Below, one piece after another: positions 1 to 11,216 of a stretch of 64,000 nt of DNA. Below the pieces are notes generated by a model. The model was not told the DNA's origin. It did not search any database and saw nothing but the letters and a program-made list of their open reading frames with translations. The position numbers and the translations under genes were made by a program. How positions within the stretch are numbered: the stretch's first letter is position 1; every line of letters begins with the position of its first letter. Source of the stretch: Prorocentrum cordatum (taxonomy: Eukaryota; Sar; Dinophyceae; Prorocentrales; Prorocentraceae); contig CAUYUJ010013803.1 of assembly GCA_963575745.1 (NCBI GenBank), positions 1 through 64,000 of the forward strand, read 5' to 3'.

Positions 1-8
1 TCAACTCA

Positions 9-100
<92 letters not shown>

Positions 101-545
101 GCATCATCATCATCATCAGCAGCATGATCATCATATCATCATCGGCAGCAGCAGCATCATCATCATCGTCATCATGGTCCTCCTCCTCCTCCATCTGCTC
201 CTCGTCTTCCTCCTTCTCCTCCTCCTCATCCTGCTCCTCTATGTGCCCTCCTCCTCCCCTTTCTCCGTGTGTCATCATCCCCCTCCGCCTCCTCCTCCTC
301 CTCATCCTGCTCCTCCTCCTCCTCCTCCGCTTCCCCATCCTCCTCCTCCTCCTCCTCCTTCGTCCTCCCCTCATCATCCTCTTCATCATATTCATTCATC
401 ATCAATATCCTCATAATCATCATCATCATTCATCATCATCATCCATCATAATCATCATAATCATCATCATCATCATCATCGTCAAACATCATCATCATCA
501 TCCATCATTCATCATCAATCCATCACATAATCATCATCATCATCT

Positions 546-579
<34 letters not shown>

Positions 580-595
580 CTCATCATCCTTCGCC
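1..595. repeat. CAT/TCA trinucleotide array with TCC island
   Basis: Nearly pure CAT triplets run from about 20 to 175, followed by a TCC-rich pyrimidine island (178-365) and a more degenerate CAT/AATCAT stretch to 595. Frames stay open on both strands only because these triplets contain no stop codons. Nothing here looks like a gene. Confidence 0.95.
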
Positions 596-1050
596 CATTT
601 CCCGCCTCAGCCGCCGCCTTTCGCCTCTCCTGGTCCTCCTTCGTCTCCCCCCTCCTCCTCATCCTTCTCCGTTGTCCTCCATCCTCCTCCTCCGCCTCCT
701 CCTCCTCTTTCCTCCTCCTCGTTTCCCGCCTCCTCCGCCCCTCCTCATCCTCCTCCGCCTCCTCTAACTCCTCTCCCTTCCTCCTCCTCCTCCAGCCTCC
801 TCCCCTCCGCCACCTCCTCGAACAACCTCCTCCTCCTCACCGCCTCCTCGTATGGTTTGTCCCCCTCCCGCGAGTGCGCTCCAACCGTCTCCTCCTCCTC
901 TCCTCCCCCTCCTCCTACTCCTCCTCCTCCCCCTCCTCCCCTCAACCCCTCCTCCTCCTCCTCCTCCTCCCCCGCCTCCTCCTCCCCCTCAACCCCCTCC
1001 TCCTCCTCCACCTCCGCCTCCTCTTCCTCCTCCTCCGCCTTCGTTTCCTC
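596..1050. repeat. TCC-rich pyrimidine tract
   Basis: A pyrimidine-strand tract dominated by CCT and TCC triplets, with occasional CG interruptions. It separates two CAT-type arrays. No gene is supported. Confidence 0.9.
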
Positions 1051-1545
1051 ATCATCATGAGCAGCAGCAGCAGCATCAACAGCAGCAGCATTATCAGCAC
1101 CATCATCAGCAGCAGCAGCATCATCATAATCAGCATCAGCAGCATCATCAGCATCAGCATCATCTTCATCGTCATCAGGGTCAGCATCATCGTCTATACC
1201 ATCATCATAATCAGCATCAGCATCAGCATCGTCGTCAGCATCATCACCAGCATCAGCAGCATCATCAGCATTAACACCATCATCATCAGCAGCATTATCA
1301 TCAGCAGCATCATCATCGTCAGCAGTATCATTATCATAATCACCCGCATCACCATCATCAGTAACATCATCAGCATCAGCATCGTCAACATCAACATCAT
1401 CGTCCGCATCCTCCTCCTCCGCCCCCGAACCCTCATCCGCCCGCCTGCTCATCATCATCAGCAGCATCATCGTCATCAACATCATCAGCATCATCAACAA
1501 CAACAACATACTCGTCATCATCAGCAACACCACTATCAACGATCA
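1051..1545. repeat. Compound CAG/CAT trinucleotide array
   Basis: Mixed CAG, CAT and CAA triplets with a short TCC island near 1,405-1,450. The pattern is a degenerate relative of the neighbouring CAT arrays. No gene is supported. Confidence 0.9.
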
Positions 1546-1597
1546 CGTCATCATAATAATCATAACCGGTATCGTCACCATCATCATCATCAGCATC

Positions 1598-1629
<32 letters not shown>

Positions 1630-1641
1630 CATCATCATCAT

Positions 1642-1703
<62 letters not shown>

Positions 1704-1711
1704 ACATCATC

Positions 1712-1790
<79 letters not shown>

Positions 1791-2110
1791 TATCATCATC
1801 AGCATCAGCCTCATCATCACCATCATCATCAGCAACCTTATCGTCATCAGCATCGTCATCATCATCACCGGCATCATCTCCATCGTCGACATCATCAGTT
1901 TTATTAGCATCAACTTCATCAGCATCATCACCGTCAGCATCAGCATCGGCATCAGCATCGTCGTCATCATCGTCATCATCGTCAGCATCACCATCGTCAT
2001 TCTCACCACCAGCATCATCATCATCATCATCATCATCATCACCATCAGCAGCATCATCATGATCGTCGTCATCGTCATCATCATCATCTCAACATCATCA
2101 CCGTTGTCAC
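1546..2110. repeat. CAT trinucleotide array
   Basis: Almost uninterrupted CAT triplets from about 1,575 to 1,790, becoming a CAG/CGT-containing degenerate array to 2,110. The long open frame here translates to runs of His, Ile or Ser according to phase and is a composition artefact. Confidence 0.95.
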
Positions 2111-2550
2111 CATGATCCTCCGACACCATTACCGCCACCGCCACCACCACCACCGCCACCGCCACCACCACCTCATCCTCCTCAGCCCCCTCTACCTCCT
2201 CCTGCTCTAACGCTCCAAACTCCTCCTCCTCCTCCCCCTCCTCCTCCTCCTCCTTCTCCTCCACCTCCTCTTCCTCCGCCGCCGCCGCCTCCTGTTCCTC
2301 CTGCTCCTGCTCCTCGGCCTCCTGTTCCTCCTCCTTATCCTGTTGCTCCTGCTCCTGCTCCTCCTCCTCCTCCTGCTGTTCATCCTCCTCCTCATTATCG
2401 TCCTCATCCTCCTCCTGCTTCTCCTCCGCCTCCGCCTCGGCCTCCTCCTCCTCCTCATCGTCCTCCTCCTCGTGCTCCTCCTCCTCCTCCGCCTCCTCCT
2501 CCTCTTCCTCTTCCTCCCGTTTCCCCCCTCCTCCTCCTCATCGTCGTCGT
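2111..2550. repeat. CCG/TCC trinucleotide array
   Basis: Begins with CCACCG triplets (2,120-2,170), continues as CTC/TCC and ends in GTC triplets. No gene is supported. Confidence 0.9.
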
Positions 2551-2625
2551 CGTCATCATCATCAGCACCATCATCATAGTCATCATCATAATCATCATCG
2601 TCATCATCATCGTCATCATCAGCAC

Positions 2626-2669
<44 letters not shown>

Positions 2670-2796
2670 GCATCATCATCATCATCATCAACATCAACAC
2701 CAACAGCATGACCATTATCATCAGCATCATCATCATTATCATCATCATTTGCATCATCACCATCACCATCACCATCACCATCACCATCACCATCAC

Positions 2797-2835
<39 letters not shown>

Positions 2836-2836
2836 T

Positions 2837-2922
<86 letters not shown>

Positions 2923-2924
2923 CT
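2551..2924. repeat. CAT array with CACCAT hexamer segment
   Basis: CAT triplets with a regular CACCAT hexamer run at about 2,757-2,800. It directly abuts copy 1 of the low-copy block. A similar CAT array at 6,961-7,354 abuts copy 2, so the array belongs to the duplicated unit. Confidence 0.92.
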
Positions 2925-5410
2925 TCCCCTTCTCCTTGAGCATGCCTCTTCCCCCTTCTACGTGTACCCTCTTCCTCCTCCCCCTCCTCCTCCAACTCAT
3001 CGTCGCCCTCCTCCTCCTCCTCCTCTTCTTGTTACTCCCAGGCTTTGTATTATTAACAGTCGGTTGAGTATTAGTGCATGTTTGGCTTTAGTACTAGTCT
3101 TACGTGCACGACTATCATTAGTGGTGTACAGATGCACCTTCTTCGTATGGTGGCTGTCCTTGCTCGTATGGTCCGTATCCGTTGTTGTCGAAATCGGCTT
3201 CTTAGATGTATGCGTACTATGCTTAGTAGTCTCCCCAATCGTCTCCGGAAGCGTCATAGTCTTGTTTGTGTATTTGTAATTTTTTTATTGTTATAATATT
3301 GATATTCGTGTTGGCATTAGCATGCTTCTGCGCAGCGTACTATTTTTCGTCATTCGTCAGAGAATGGATGGATTCGGTCTGTGTTAGGGATTCGGTGTTT
3401 TACTATGTACGGGGCCAAGGCGGCCAGGCAGACAGCGGCGACGACGACGAGGGCGACGAGGACGACGAGGACGAGGGGGAGAGGAAGATCAAGAAGACGA
3501 AGGGGTGGAGGGCCATCACCCCAATCCTTCCTATCGGCCCCACCCAAAGGCACGGGGAGAAGGAAGAAACGCATCGGAGTCACATTGAAGCCATATTGGC
3601 ACACTGCTGGGGTCAATTCGGGCTTCAAAGGGCCATCTTGGGGCAATCTCGAAGTCGTCTCGGACTCATGGGGTCGTTCTGGGACCACCTCGGAATAGAA
3701 TCGGAGTCGCGCGGTGGTCTCAGTTCAGTCGACAGACAATGGGTTCGTCTCGGTGTTCTCTTGGGGCCGCAGGGTCGCTCTGGGGTCATAGTGGGGTCCT
3801 TTCTTACAGGGGTTGGCACTTTGGCGCGACAGGGGCAATATGGCGATCCTCTCGAAACACTTTTGGGCCCATCTTGGAATCATATTTCCGTTGGTGCCTC
3901 TCTCGTTGTTGTTGCTACAAATGTTGCTGTTGCTGCTGCCGTTGATGCTGCTGGTGCTGCTTGGGCTGCCCGTGGGTGCTGGTGCTGGTGCCGTGTAACA
4001 CTTCGGGGCGGGGGCCCTCCTGGGCCTCTTGGGGCCCTGCGGGGGCCTTCGGAGCGTCGTGTGGTAAAGGTGTGTTAACATGTGTGGCCCTCTTGGGGCC
4101 ATATTCGGGCCCTTTGGGGGCCCTCCTGGGCCCTCTTTGGTCCCTGCGGGAGCTCTCTGAAGGCCCTAAGAGGCTTCCGGGAGGGCAAATGATTCAACAC
4201 ACATTTAAGACACACCGCCTCCTTATTGGAGAGCGTCTTGTGCCAATGTTGTGTTACAGTTCAGCCCCTCTAAGAAAGCCCAAGAAGGCCCAAGAAAAAC
4301 CCAAAAGGCCCCAATAGAGATTTTTGTGTTTTGCTTCCATTCGGGGGGTCACCATGTATCCACTGTTTGTGTTTTTCCTGTTGCAGGGCTCGGCCTGAGG
4401 CTCGGAGGGCCTTCAGGAGGGTTCCAACCTGAGGTTTCCAAAGACTCCGCGTAAGCTTCGAGTGCGATTGCGCTGTTCCAAAAGGGCTCCGAGACGGCTC
4501 CAGAGCGCTTCAGGACGCTCATAATGGCTGCAAGACGGCCAAACAAAACCCTGCAGACGCCCCTGGGGGGCTCCACGAGGCCCAAACAATAGTTTTCGGC
4601 TGGTTTTCGGAAGGATTGGAGCGTTCTCACCTGTTCCAGGTTCCAACGCTCCCACAGGGCCCAAAAGGCCACCAGGATCGCCCCAACACGGCCCAAGAGG
4701 CCCCCGAAAAAGGCCCCAGGACGACCCACGAGGGCACCAAGACGACCCATGAGGCCCACAATGCGGCCCAAAAAGCCCCCAGGACGGCCCCAAGAGTGGA
4801 CCCAGGGGACCACCAGAACTCACGGTGCGAGAGTTTGTCCATCAAGACCGCGTCTTCTGAAGCGGCGAAGGGGCATGCGGTGAGCATTCGCAAGTAGACG
4901 CGGCGCCGGGGTCACCATGTATCCGAACATGGTACAGATTCGCAGATATCTGAGACGATCGACCAGCCTCTTGGGAGCCCTGTTGGGGGCCTCTTGCGGG
5001 GGCTTGCTGGGGGTCTTGGGGCCCGATAGGTGCCTCTTGGGCGCCTCTTGAAGTCTGTGGAAACTCCCTGGGGCTTCTCAAGACGTCTTGGGGGGGCCTT
5101 TAGGGTGCCGTTTGGGGGCCTGCTGCAGCCCTAAGAAAATTCCAAAACGGTCCCGGAAAAAGTCCCGGTCCGACGGGGATGCTACAAAGCCATTTCTGGG
5201 TGACCGGGAGACCTCTCGGGGCTCTCTTGAAGCTCTCTTGGGGGGTTCCAAGGCGGCTTCGGAGCGTTCCAGGAGGCTCCAAAAAGTCCCCGACACAACT
5301 CCAATTGGGTCCCGAAAAGTTCCCGTGCCACCCGGAGACGCTGCAGCACCATCTTTGAGTGACCCGGAGACCTCTCGGGGCCCTCTTGGAGCTATCTTGC
5401 TGGGACCACC

Positions 5411-5480
5411 AGGGGGGGCGCTAAGTGGTTAGCGCGGCTGCTATCTGCTTAGTGGATTTGTAAAAGGTTTGTGGAGCATC
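5411..5480 (+). repeat. Possible tRNA-derived SINE head (weak)
   Basis: AAGTGGTTAGCGCGGCTG resembles a tRNA D-arm/A-box. The flanks form a 7-bp stem (GCGCTAA with TTAGCGC) around a GTGG loop. A GGTTTGTGG sequence about 50 bases on could be a decayed B box. The same segment recurs in copy 2 at about 13,799-13,860, where the stem is broken. No full cloverleaf can be drawn, so this is only a suggestion. Confidence 0.2.
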
Positions 5481-6706
5481 AAACTCGCCGGCCCAACGGG
5501 CCAGAGGCGTGCTAAGATCTCCGGTAGCTAGTAAGTACAAGTCATACGCCATGCGGCCCGTAGGGGAAATTGGTTATAAAGTTGGAGCGCGGCGCGCCAA
5601 ACGCGCGCAAGATATGAGAAAGCATACCAAACGCATGCATGGCGCAACAGACACGACAAACACGTGCCGGAGGAAGGAGGGGAGGGCGAGGGGGAACGAT
5701 GGATGAAGTAAAAACGATTTCTAGTTCGCGCGCGCGGGGCGGCCCCTGGGGGCCCGATGATGACCCCAAGACGGCCCAAGAGGCCTCCAAGTGGCCTCCA
5801 AGAGGCTTCACAAGAGGGCCCCGAGAGGCCAAAATCATAAATTGTACTATAGTTTTAGAAGGATTTGGGCCTTGTCCCCTTTTCGGCCATCCGATGCTCC
5901 AAGACGGCCCAAGAGGCCCCCAAGAGCGCCCCAAGACGGGCCAAGAGGCTTCCAAGAACCAAGAGGGCCCAAGAGGGCCCCGAGACGTCCCAAGAGGCGC
6001 CCAAGACGGCCCAAGACGGCCCCAAGAGGAACCCAAGAGGGGGACCACGAACCGAAACCTCGCGCCTTCCGCTCCAAGAGGGCCCCGGAGGCCCCGAGAG
6101 GCCCCCAAGAGGCCCCAAGATGCGGCCAAGAGGCCTCCAAGAGGCCCCAGGAGGCCCCCAGGAGGCCCCACAGAAGGCTTCAAAAATGCTCCCAGGCGCC
6201 CCCGAACGGCTTCTCAAAAGACCCCAAGAGGCCTCCCAAAGACTGGGTAGTCGAAGCCAATCTGGCGCCAATCTGGCAGGCCCAATCTGGCAAACGGGGG
6301 CAGTCTGGCGAGGGAGCCAACGCGAATCCAGTCTGGCGAATAACCCAAATCATCCAGTTTGGCCGGGCCAGATTGGCCCTTGGGGCCCAATCCAATCTGA
6401 CAGTCTAGCCTTCGACTACCCAGAAAGAAGCATCTTGACGACGACCCTGTCTGGCCCCAAGAGCAACACAAGATGCCAACGAGAGGCTGACTCCTCCGCC
6501 CCTTCCTCTTCCTCCTCCTCCTCCTCCTCCTCCTCCTACTTATCTTCATCCTCCTCCTCTCCTTCTCATCCTCTCCTCCTCCTCCCCTCTCCTTCCCCAT
6601 CCTCATCTTCTTCCTCCTCGGCGGCGCCACAATGGCCCCGGGCCCACGGCGAAGCAGTAGCGATCATGCAACATGGGCCGACGAAATGAGCGAAGCGATT
6701 GAATAA
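5481..6706. other. Insertion present only in copy 1
   Basis: In copy 2 the sequence passes from GTGGAACATC directly to ACACCTGGTAAGC (13,850-13,874). In copy 1 the matching halves are separated by about 1.2 kb. The extra segment contains a short unique part (5,481-5,740), a GGCCCAAGAGG-type minisatellite in the opposite sense (5,745-6,240), a 181-bp TIR element (6,243-6,423), a TCC tract (6,494-6,620) and a short unique tail. No terminal repeats of the whole insertion were seen, so it may be an insertion here or a deletion in copy 2. Confidence 0.7.
6243..6423. mobile_element. 181-bp MITE-like TIR element with 5-bp TSD
   Basis: CTGGGTAGTCGAAG at 6,243-6,256 is repeated as an exact reverse complement at 6,410-6,423. 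The element is flanked by AAAGA on both sides (6,238-6,242 and 6,424-6,428), as expected of a target-site duplication. The interior carries several CCAATCTGGC or CCAGTCTGGC repeats and no open frame of note. This is the structure of a non-autonomous DNA transposon. The family is not one I can name. Confidence 0.8.
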
Positions 6707-6960
6707 ACACCTGGTAAGCAAGCTGATAAGGTAATTAAAACTTGGTTGCCAAACGGGTTTAGCAACCGCTCTAAACTGTGTTTAGGGGGATTCGGACTCA
6801 GCTACATTATGGTGCGATTCCAGAAATCCGACATCTGAATTCCCAGGCCCGTGGATGCCGAAATCCCAGAAGAGACATATCAATCCTGGACTTTCCCATG
6901 AGCGGAACCCCAGAAGGCACCCCAGAAAGGACGCCAGAAGGACCCCCCCAAGCGGACCCC

Positions 6961-7354
<394 letters not shown>

Positions 7355-8719
7355 CTTTCCCTTCTCCTTGAGCATGCCTCCTCCCCCTTCTACTTGTACC
7401 CTCTTCCTCACCCTCCTCCAACTCATCGTCGTCCTCCTCCTCTTCTTGGTACTCCCAGGCTTTGTATTATTAACAGTCGGTTACGTATTAGTGCGTGGTT
7501 GGCGTTAGTACTACTCTTACGTGCGTGACTATCATTAGTGGTATACAGATGCACCTTCTTCGTATGGTGGCTGTCCTTGCTCGTATGATCCGTATTCGTT
7601 GTGTTCGAAATAGACTTCTTAGAAGTATGCTTACTATGCGTAGTAGTCTCCCCAATCGTCTCCGGATGCGTCATAGTCTTGTTTGTGTATTCGTAGACTT
7701 CTCATTATTATAGTATTGATATTCGTGCTGGCCTTCGCATGCTTCTTCGCAGCGTACTACTATTCGTCATTAATCAAAGAATTGATGGATTCGGCCTGTG
7801 TTAGGGATTAGGTTTTTTTACTATGTTCGGGGCCAAGGGGGCCAGGCAGACAGCGGCGACGACGACGAGGGCGACGAGGACGAGGGGGAGAGGAAGATCA
7901 AGAAGACGAGGGGGTGGAGGGCCAGCACCCCAATCCGTCCTATCGGCCCCACCCAAAGGCACGGGGAGAAGGACAAAACGCATGGGAGTCGAATTGAAGC
8001 CATATTGGCACACTGCTGGGGTTAATTCGGGCTTCAAGGGGCCAACTTGGGGCAATCTCGAGGTCGTCTCGGACTCATGGGGTCGTTCTGGGACCACCTC
8101 GGAATAGAATCGGAGTCGCGCGGTGGTCTCAGTTCAGTCGAAAGACAATGGGTTCGTCTCGTTGTTCTCTTGGGGCCGCAGGGTCGCTCTGGGGTCATAT
8201 TGTGGTCCTTTCTTACAGGGGTTGGCACTTTGGCGCGACAGGGGCAATATGGCGATCCTCTCAAAACCCTTTTGGGCCCATCTTGGACTCATTTTTCCGT
8301 TGCTGCTTCTCTCGTTGTTGTTGCTACAGGTGTTGCTGTTGCTGCTGCCATAGGTGTTGCTGGTACTGTTTGGGCTGCCCGTGGGTGCTGGTGCTGGTGC
8401 CGTGTAACATTTCGGGCCCTCTTGGAGCCATCTTGGGGCCCTGTTTGGGCCCTCCTGGGCCTCTTGGGGCCCTGCGGGGGCCTTCGGAGCATCTTGTGGT
8501 AAAGGTGTGTTAACATGTGTGGCCCTCTTGGAACCATCTTCGGGCCCTTTCGGGGGCACTCCTGGGCCCTCTTGGGTCCCTGCGGGAGCCCTCTGAAAGC
8601 CCGAAGGGGCCCCCGCGAGGGCAAATACTCGCGAGGGCAAATACTTCAACACACATTTAAAACGCACCGCCTTCTTATTGGAGAGCGTCTTGTGACAATG
8701 TTGTATTACATTTCAGACC

Positions 8720-8849
<130 letters not shown>

Positions 8850-9221
8850 CCCAAGAGAGATGTTTGTGTTTTGTTTCCGCTCTGGGGGTCGCCCTGTATC
8901 CACTGTTTGTGCATGTTTCTCCTGCTGCAGGGCTCGGCCTGAGGCTGGGAGGGCCTTCAAGAGGGTTCCAATCTGAGGTCTCCAAGGACTCCGCGTAATC
9001 TTCGAGTGCGGTTGCGCTGTTCCAGAAGGGCTCCGACACGGCTCCAGAGCGCTTCAGGACGCTCATAATGGCTTCAAGACGGCCAAGAAGACCCTGCTGA
9101 CGCCCCCAGGTGGCTCCACGAGGCCAAAATCATAGTTGTCTGATGGTTTTCGGAAGGATTTTAGCGTTCTCACTTGTTCCAGGTTCAAACGCTCCCAAAG
9201 GGCCCAAGAGGCCTTTTTTTT

Positions 9222-10630
9222 GACCCAAAGGGCTCAGGAGGCCCCAGGGGGTCCCAGTTGAAGGCGGCCGACACCTTGGTCGAGCAGTCCACGGATATCG
9301 TGGCGAGGGGGGGGGCCCACTGTCAGTGAGGAGCGTCTGCCTGCCGAACGGCAAGCAGGGCGCGAGACAGCCGCGTTCCCCCACGCGGAGCCCCCCCCCT
9401 CGCCATCTGTCGGAGCCCAGGCGCGGGAGTCGCACCCGGCCTCTGGAAAGAAGAAGGCACTATCGATCGCCCACATCGTCAGCAGAGACGAGTCCAGGGC
9501 CCCACCCCAGACACTGAGAGATGCTCAGACTAGGCTCAAGGGGGGGCCTCGAAAAGCAAACGCACCCGTCTCTCAACACGCCAGGCTTCAGCAACAGGCC
9601 TATGCCTGCGCGCCGTGGCCCGCATGCGGGCATGTATCTGCTGAGACACACTGCCAGAAGAGACGAGGTGACGACGACAGTTGTGAGCAAACATAAACGC
9701 GTCAATTATAGCAGCCGACAGGAGTAGCACCGTGCGAGGACGCAGAGACGTGGGAAGCAGAGCAGACAGCCAAGGAGGGGATTCCGAGAAGGGGGGCATC
9801 AGTTCTCCGAGCCAATGTTCACATGTCCAATAGAATCGGGAGCATCTCGCATAATGGGCAATATCATCGAGGTCAGAGAGGGTAGGGTCGAAGGAATCTG
9901 AACAGCATCCAAACAGGCAACCATGCGACTGAGTGTGAAATCTGGCCGACGTGTTCAAACCTCGGGCAAGCACACGGAGAAACGTCAGGCCCATGTAGGG
10001 CCCAGTCTTCTTGACAACAAACTTCACAGCTTTCGAAACTTGAATAGCGGCATCCTCGGGAACCTCATTCAACCACCTCCTCATCCTGATCATCAAGTCC
10101 TGCTTCGCATCATGTGCAAATTCAGGCGATGCAGCAATCGTGCGGTAGACGGCTGCCTGGAAGCTCTTGCCCTCGTCAGGTAACCCCGAGGGCGAGCATG
10201 ACAAAGTACCACGAACACTTCTGAGTGTCGCAAGCAGGGCAGGAGCGAAGCTAAAACTGGCCCAACCAGACATAGTTCTGACAATACAGACATCATCGGA
10301 AGCAAAGGTCTTTTCCAGATCCTCAAGAATCTCAAGAATCTCCGAGCACTTCGAGACCAGTCGGAACTTCGTAGCCCGAGACACCGCCTCCAGGTTTTTG
10401 AACTGACCAGGGAACCCCAGGGAAGTCATATTCGTCAGCATCTCGTAGTTGAAACTAAAACGCGGCCCCACCACTAAGAGCTGCAAGGCATTCTTATACG
10501 CTGCAATCATCGGCCTAGAGAGAGGCGCAAACTGCATGACAAAGGATAGTATGCTAAGACATAGAGTGTTGAAGGTCGGGATGTTCTTCGCAAGAGTTAG
10601 ACCAGCCTGACGCACCTCTCTCACCCGCGG
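9222..10630 (-). mobile_element. 5'-truncated LINE-type retrotransposon (element 2)
   Basis: Minus-strand non-LTR element fragment. It is flanked by a 20-base direct repeat, GGGCCCAAGAGGCCTTTTTT, at 9,200-9,219 and 10,631-10,650, which reads as a target-site duplication merging into the A tail (T-run on the plus strand). The coding part begins right at the 5' junction, so the element is truncated, as is usual for LINEs. About 310 bases of 3' untranslated sequence follow the stop. The neighbouring element 1 ends in its own A-rich tail at 10,651-10,657, so element 2 inserted next to, or into, that tail. Confidence 0.75.
9536..10624 (-). pseudogene. C-terminal part of LINE-type reverse transcriptase polyprotein
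   Basis: An open frame of about 362 codons covers the region after the RT palm of a LINE-type polyprotein. There is no RT active-site motif, so the catalytic half is missing. Residues about 236-261 hold a C-x3-C...H-x3-C zinc-knuckle pattern (CLFGC ... HYARC), a mark of the zf-RVT-like domain near the end of dinoflagellate LINE proteins. The frame has no internal stop, suggesting a fairly recent insertion. It runs upstream into the target duplication without its own start codon, so it cannot be a complete gene. The family call is from recognition of the overall pattern, not from an alignment. Confidence 0.65.
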
Positions 10631-10688
10631 GGGCCCAAGAGGCCTTTTTTCTTTTTTGATTTGATCCTGGCAGTGCCAAACTGTACAA

Positions 10689-11216
10689 TCACTTCCGCCT
10701 GCGGGTCTTGACGACCTGATTCTGGCGGGCCCACTGGCTTCGACCTGGAGGTTGTCCCTTGGCAGCCTTCTCTAGCACCCTGGAGCCGTAGTCACTGAGG
10801 TGACCCGCGCACTGATGCTTCAAATTGCGGACCGCCATGCCCGCGATGAAACCACACGAGAAACAAACCGTGGTGCCCCATGTCTTACTGTATCCTAACA
10901 TGTGGGACGGATGCAACCGTTGACCGTTCACCACAGCACCCTGCGGCATCATAACCACTCCATTGAATAAACCTGCATGGCAAGGAGTGCTCAGAAACTG
11001 ACGTGCCAGGGGGCGCGGGGCCGGGCCTCCACAAACTTTACATTGGATGCGGTTCCTCCTACCCTCCTCTGGCGTGTGAGCAGTGAGATCCAGCTGGATC
11101 TTAAATTCCCTGAAATGACGCTGCGCAACCTTTTCACGAGGGGCCCTGTCTCCGTCCGCCTCGATCGCAGACAACAGAGTGTGCCCAAGGTGGTCCCGAA
11201 CCTGGAAAGCAATCCC
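10689..11216 (-). pseudogene. C-terminal Cys-rich domain of element 1
   Basis: In the same phase as the RNase H region, directly after its TAA. Counting from 11,174, it has CxxC at about 45-48, Cys at 65, CxxC at about 104-107 (CFSC) and Cys at 122 (KHQCAG). Cys-rich tails of this kind follow RNase H in several dinoflagellate retroelement polyproteins and probably bind zinc and nucleic acid. It ends in a basic tail (TRRRK) and a stop at 10,689, 38 bases before the A-rich tail. Confidence 0.55.

Larger units (their letters stand above)
2925..6960 (+). repeat. Low-copy repeat block, copy 1
   Basis: First of three copies. It starts right after a CAT array with a CTCTTCCCC-type sequence, runs through a GACGAC/GAGG stretch (about 3,430-3,500), then a long zone of GGGCC and TCTTGG motifs. 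The block holds two sub-blocks that each begin GGGGTCACCATGTATCC (4,346 and 4,909). Copy 2 (from 7,355) and inverted copy 3 (14,495-16,715) match it base by base over long stretches with scattered substitutions. It is interrupted by an insertion at about 5,481-6,706 that copy 2 lacks. No protein domain is recognisable; the open frames are fragmentary and not conserved between copies. Confidence 0.9.

Noticed and set aside
124-2115. A 663-codon plus-strand open frame rich in Ser, Ile and His
   Set aside because: It is a direct translation of CAT and TCC arrays. The amino acid runs change with repeat phase and there is no unique protein sequence.
2751-2800. A CRISPR-like regular array suggested by repeats with fixed spacing
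   Set aside because: The spacing comes from pure CACCAT hexamers with no unique spacers, and the DNA appears to be eukaryotic.
5542-6183. Repeat-like Gly/Pro/Leu protein frames in the GGCCCAAGAGG minisatellite
   Set aside because: Similar frames occur wherever this minisatellite lies, on both strands, and are not conserved between block copies.
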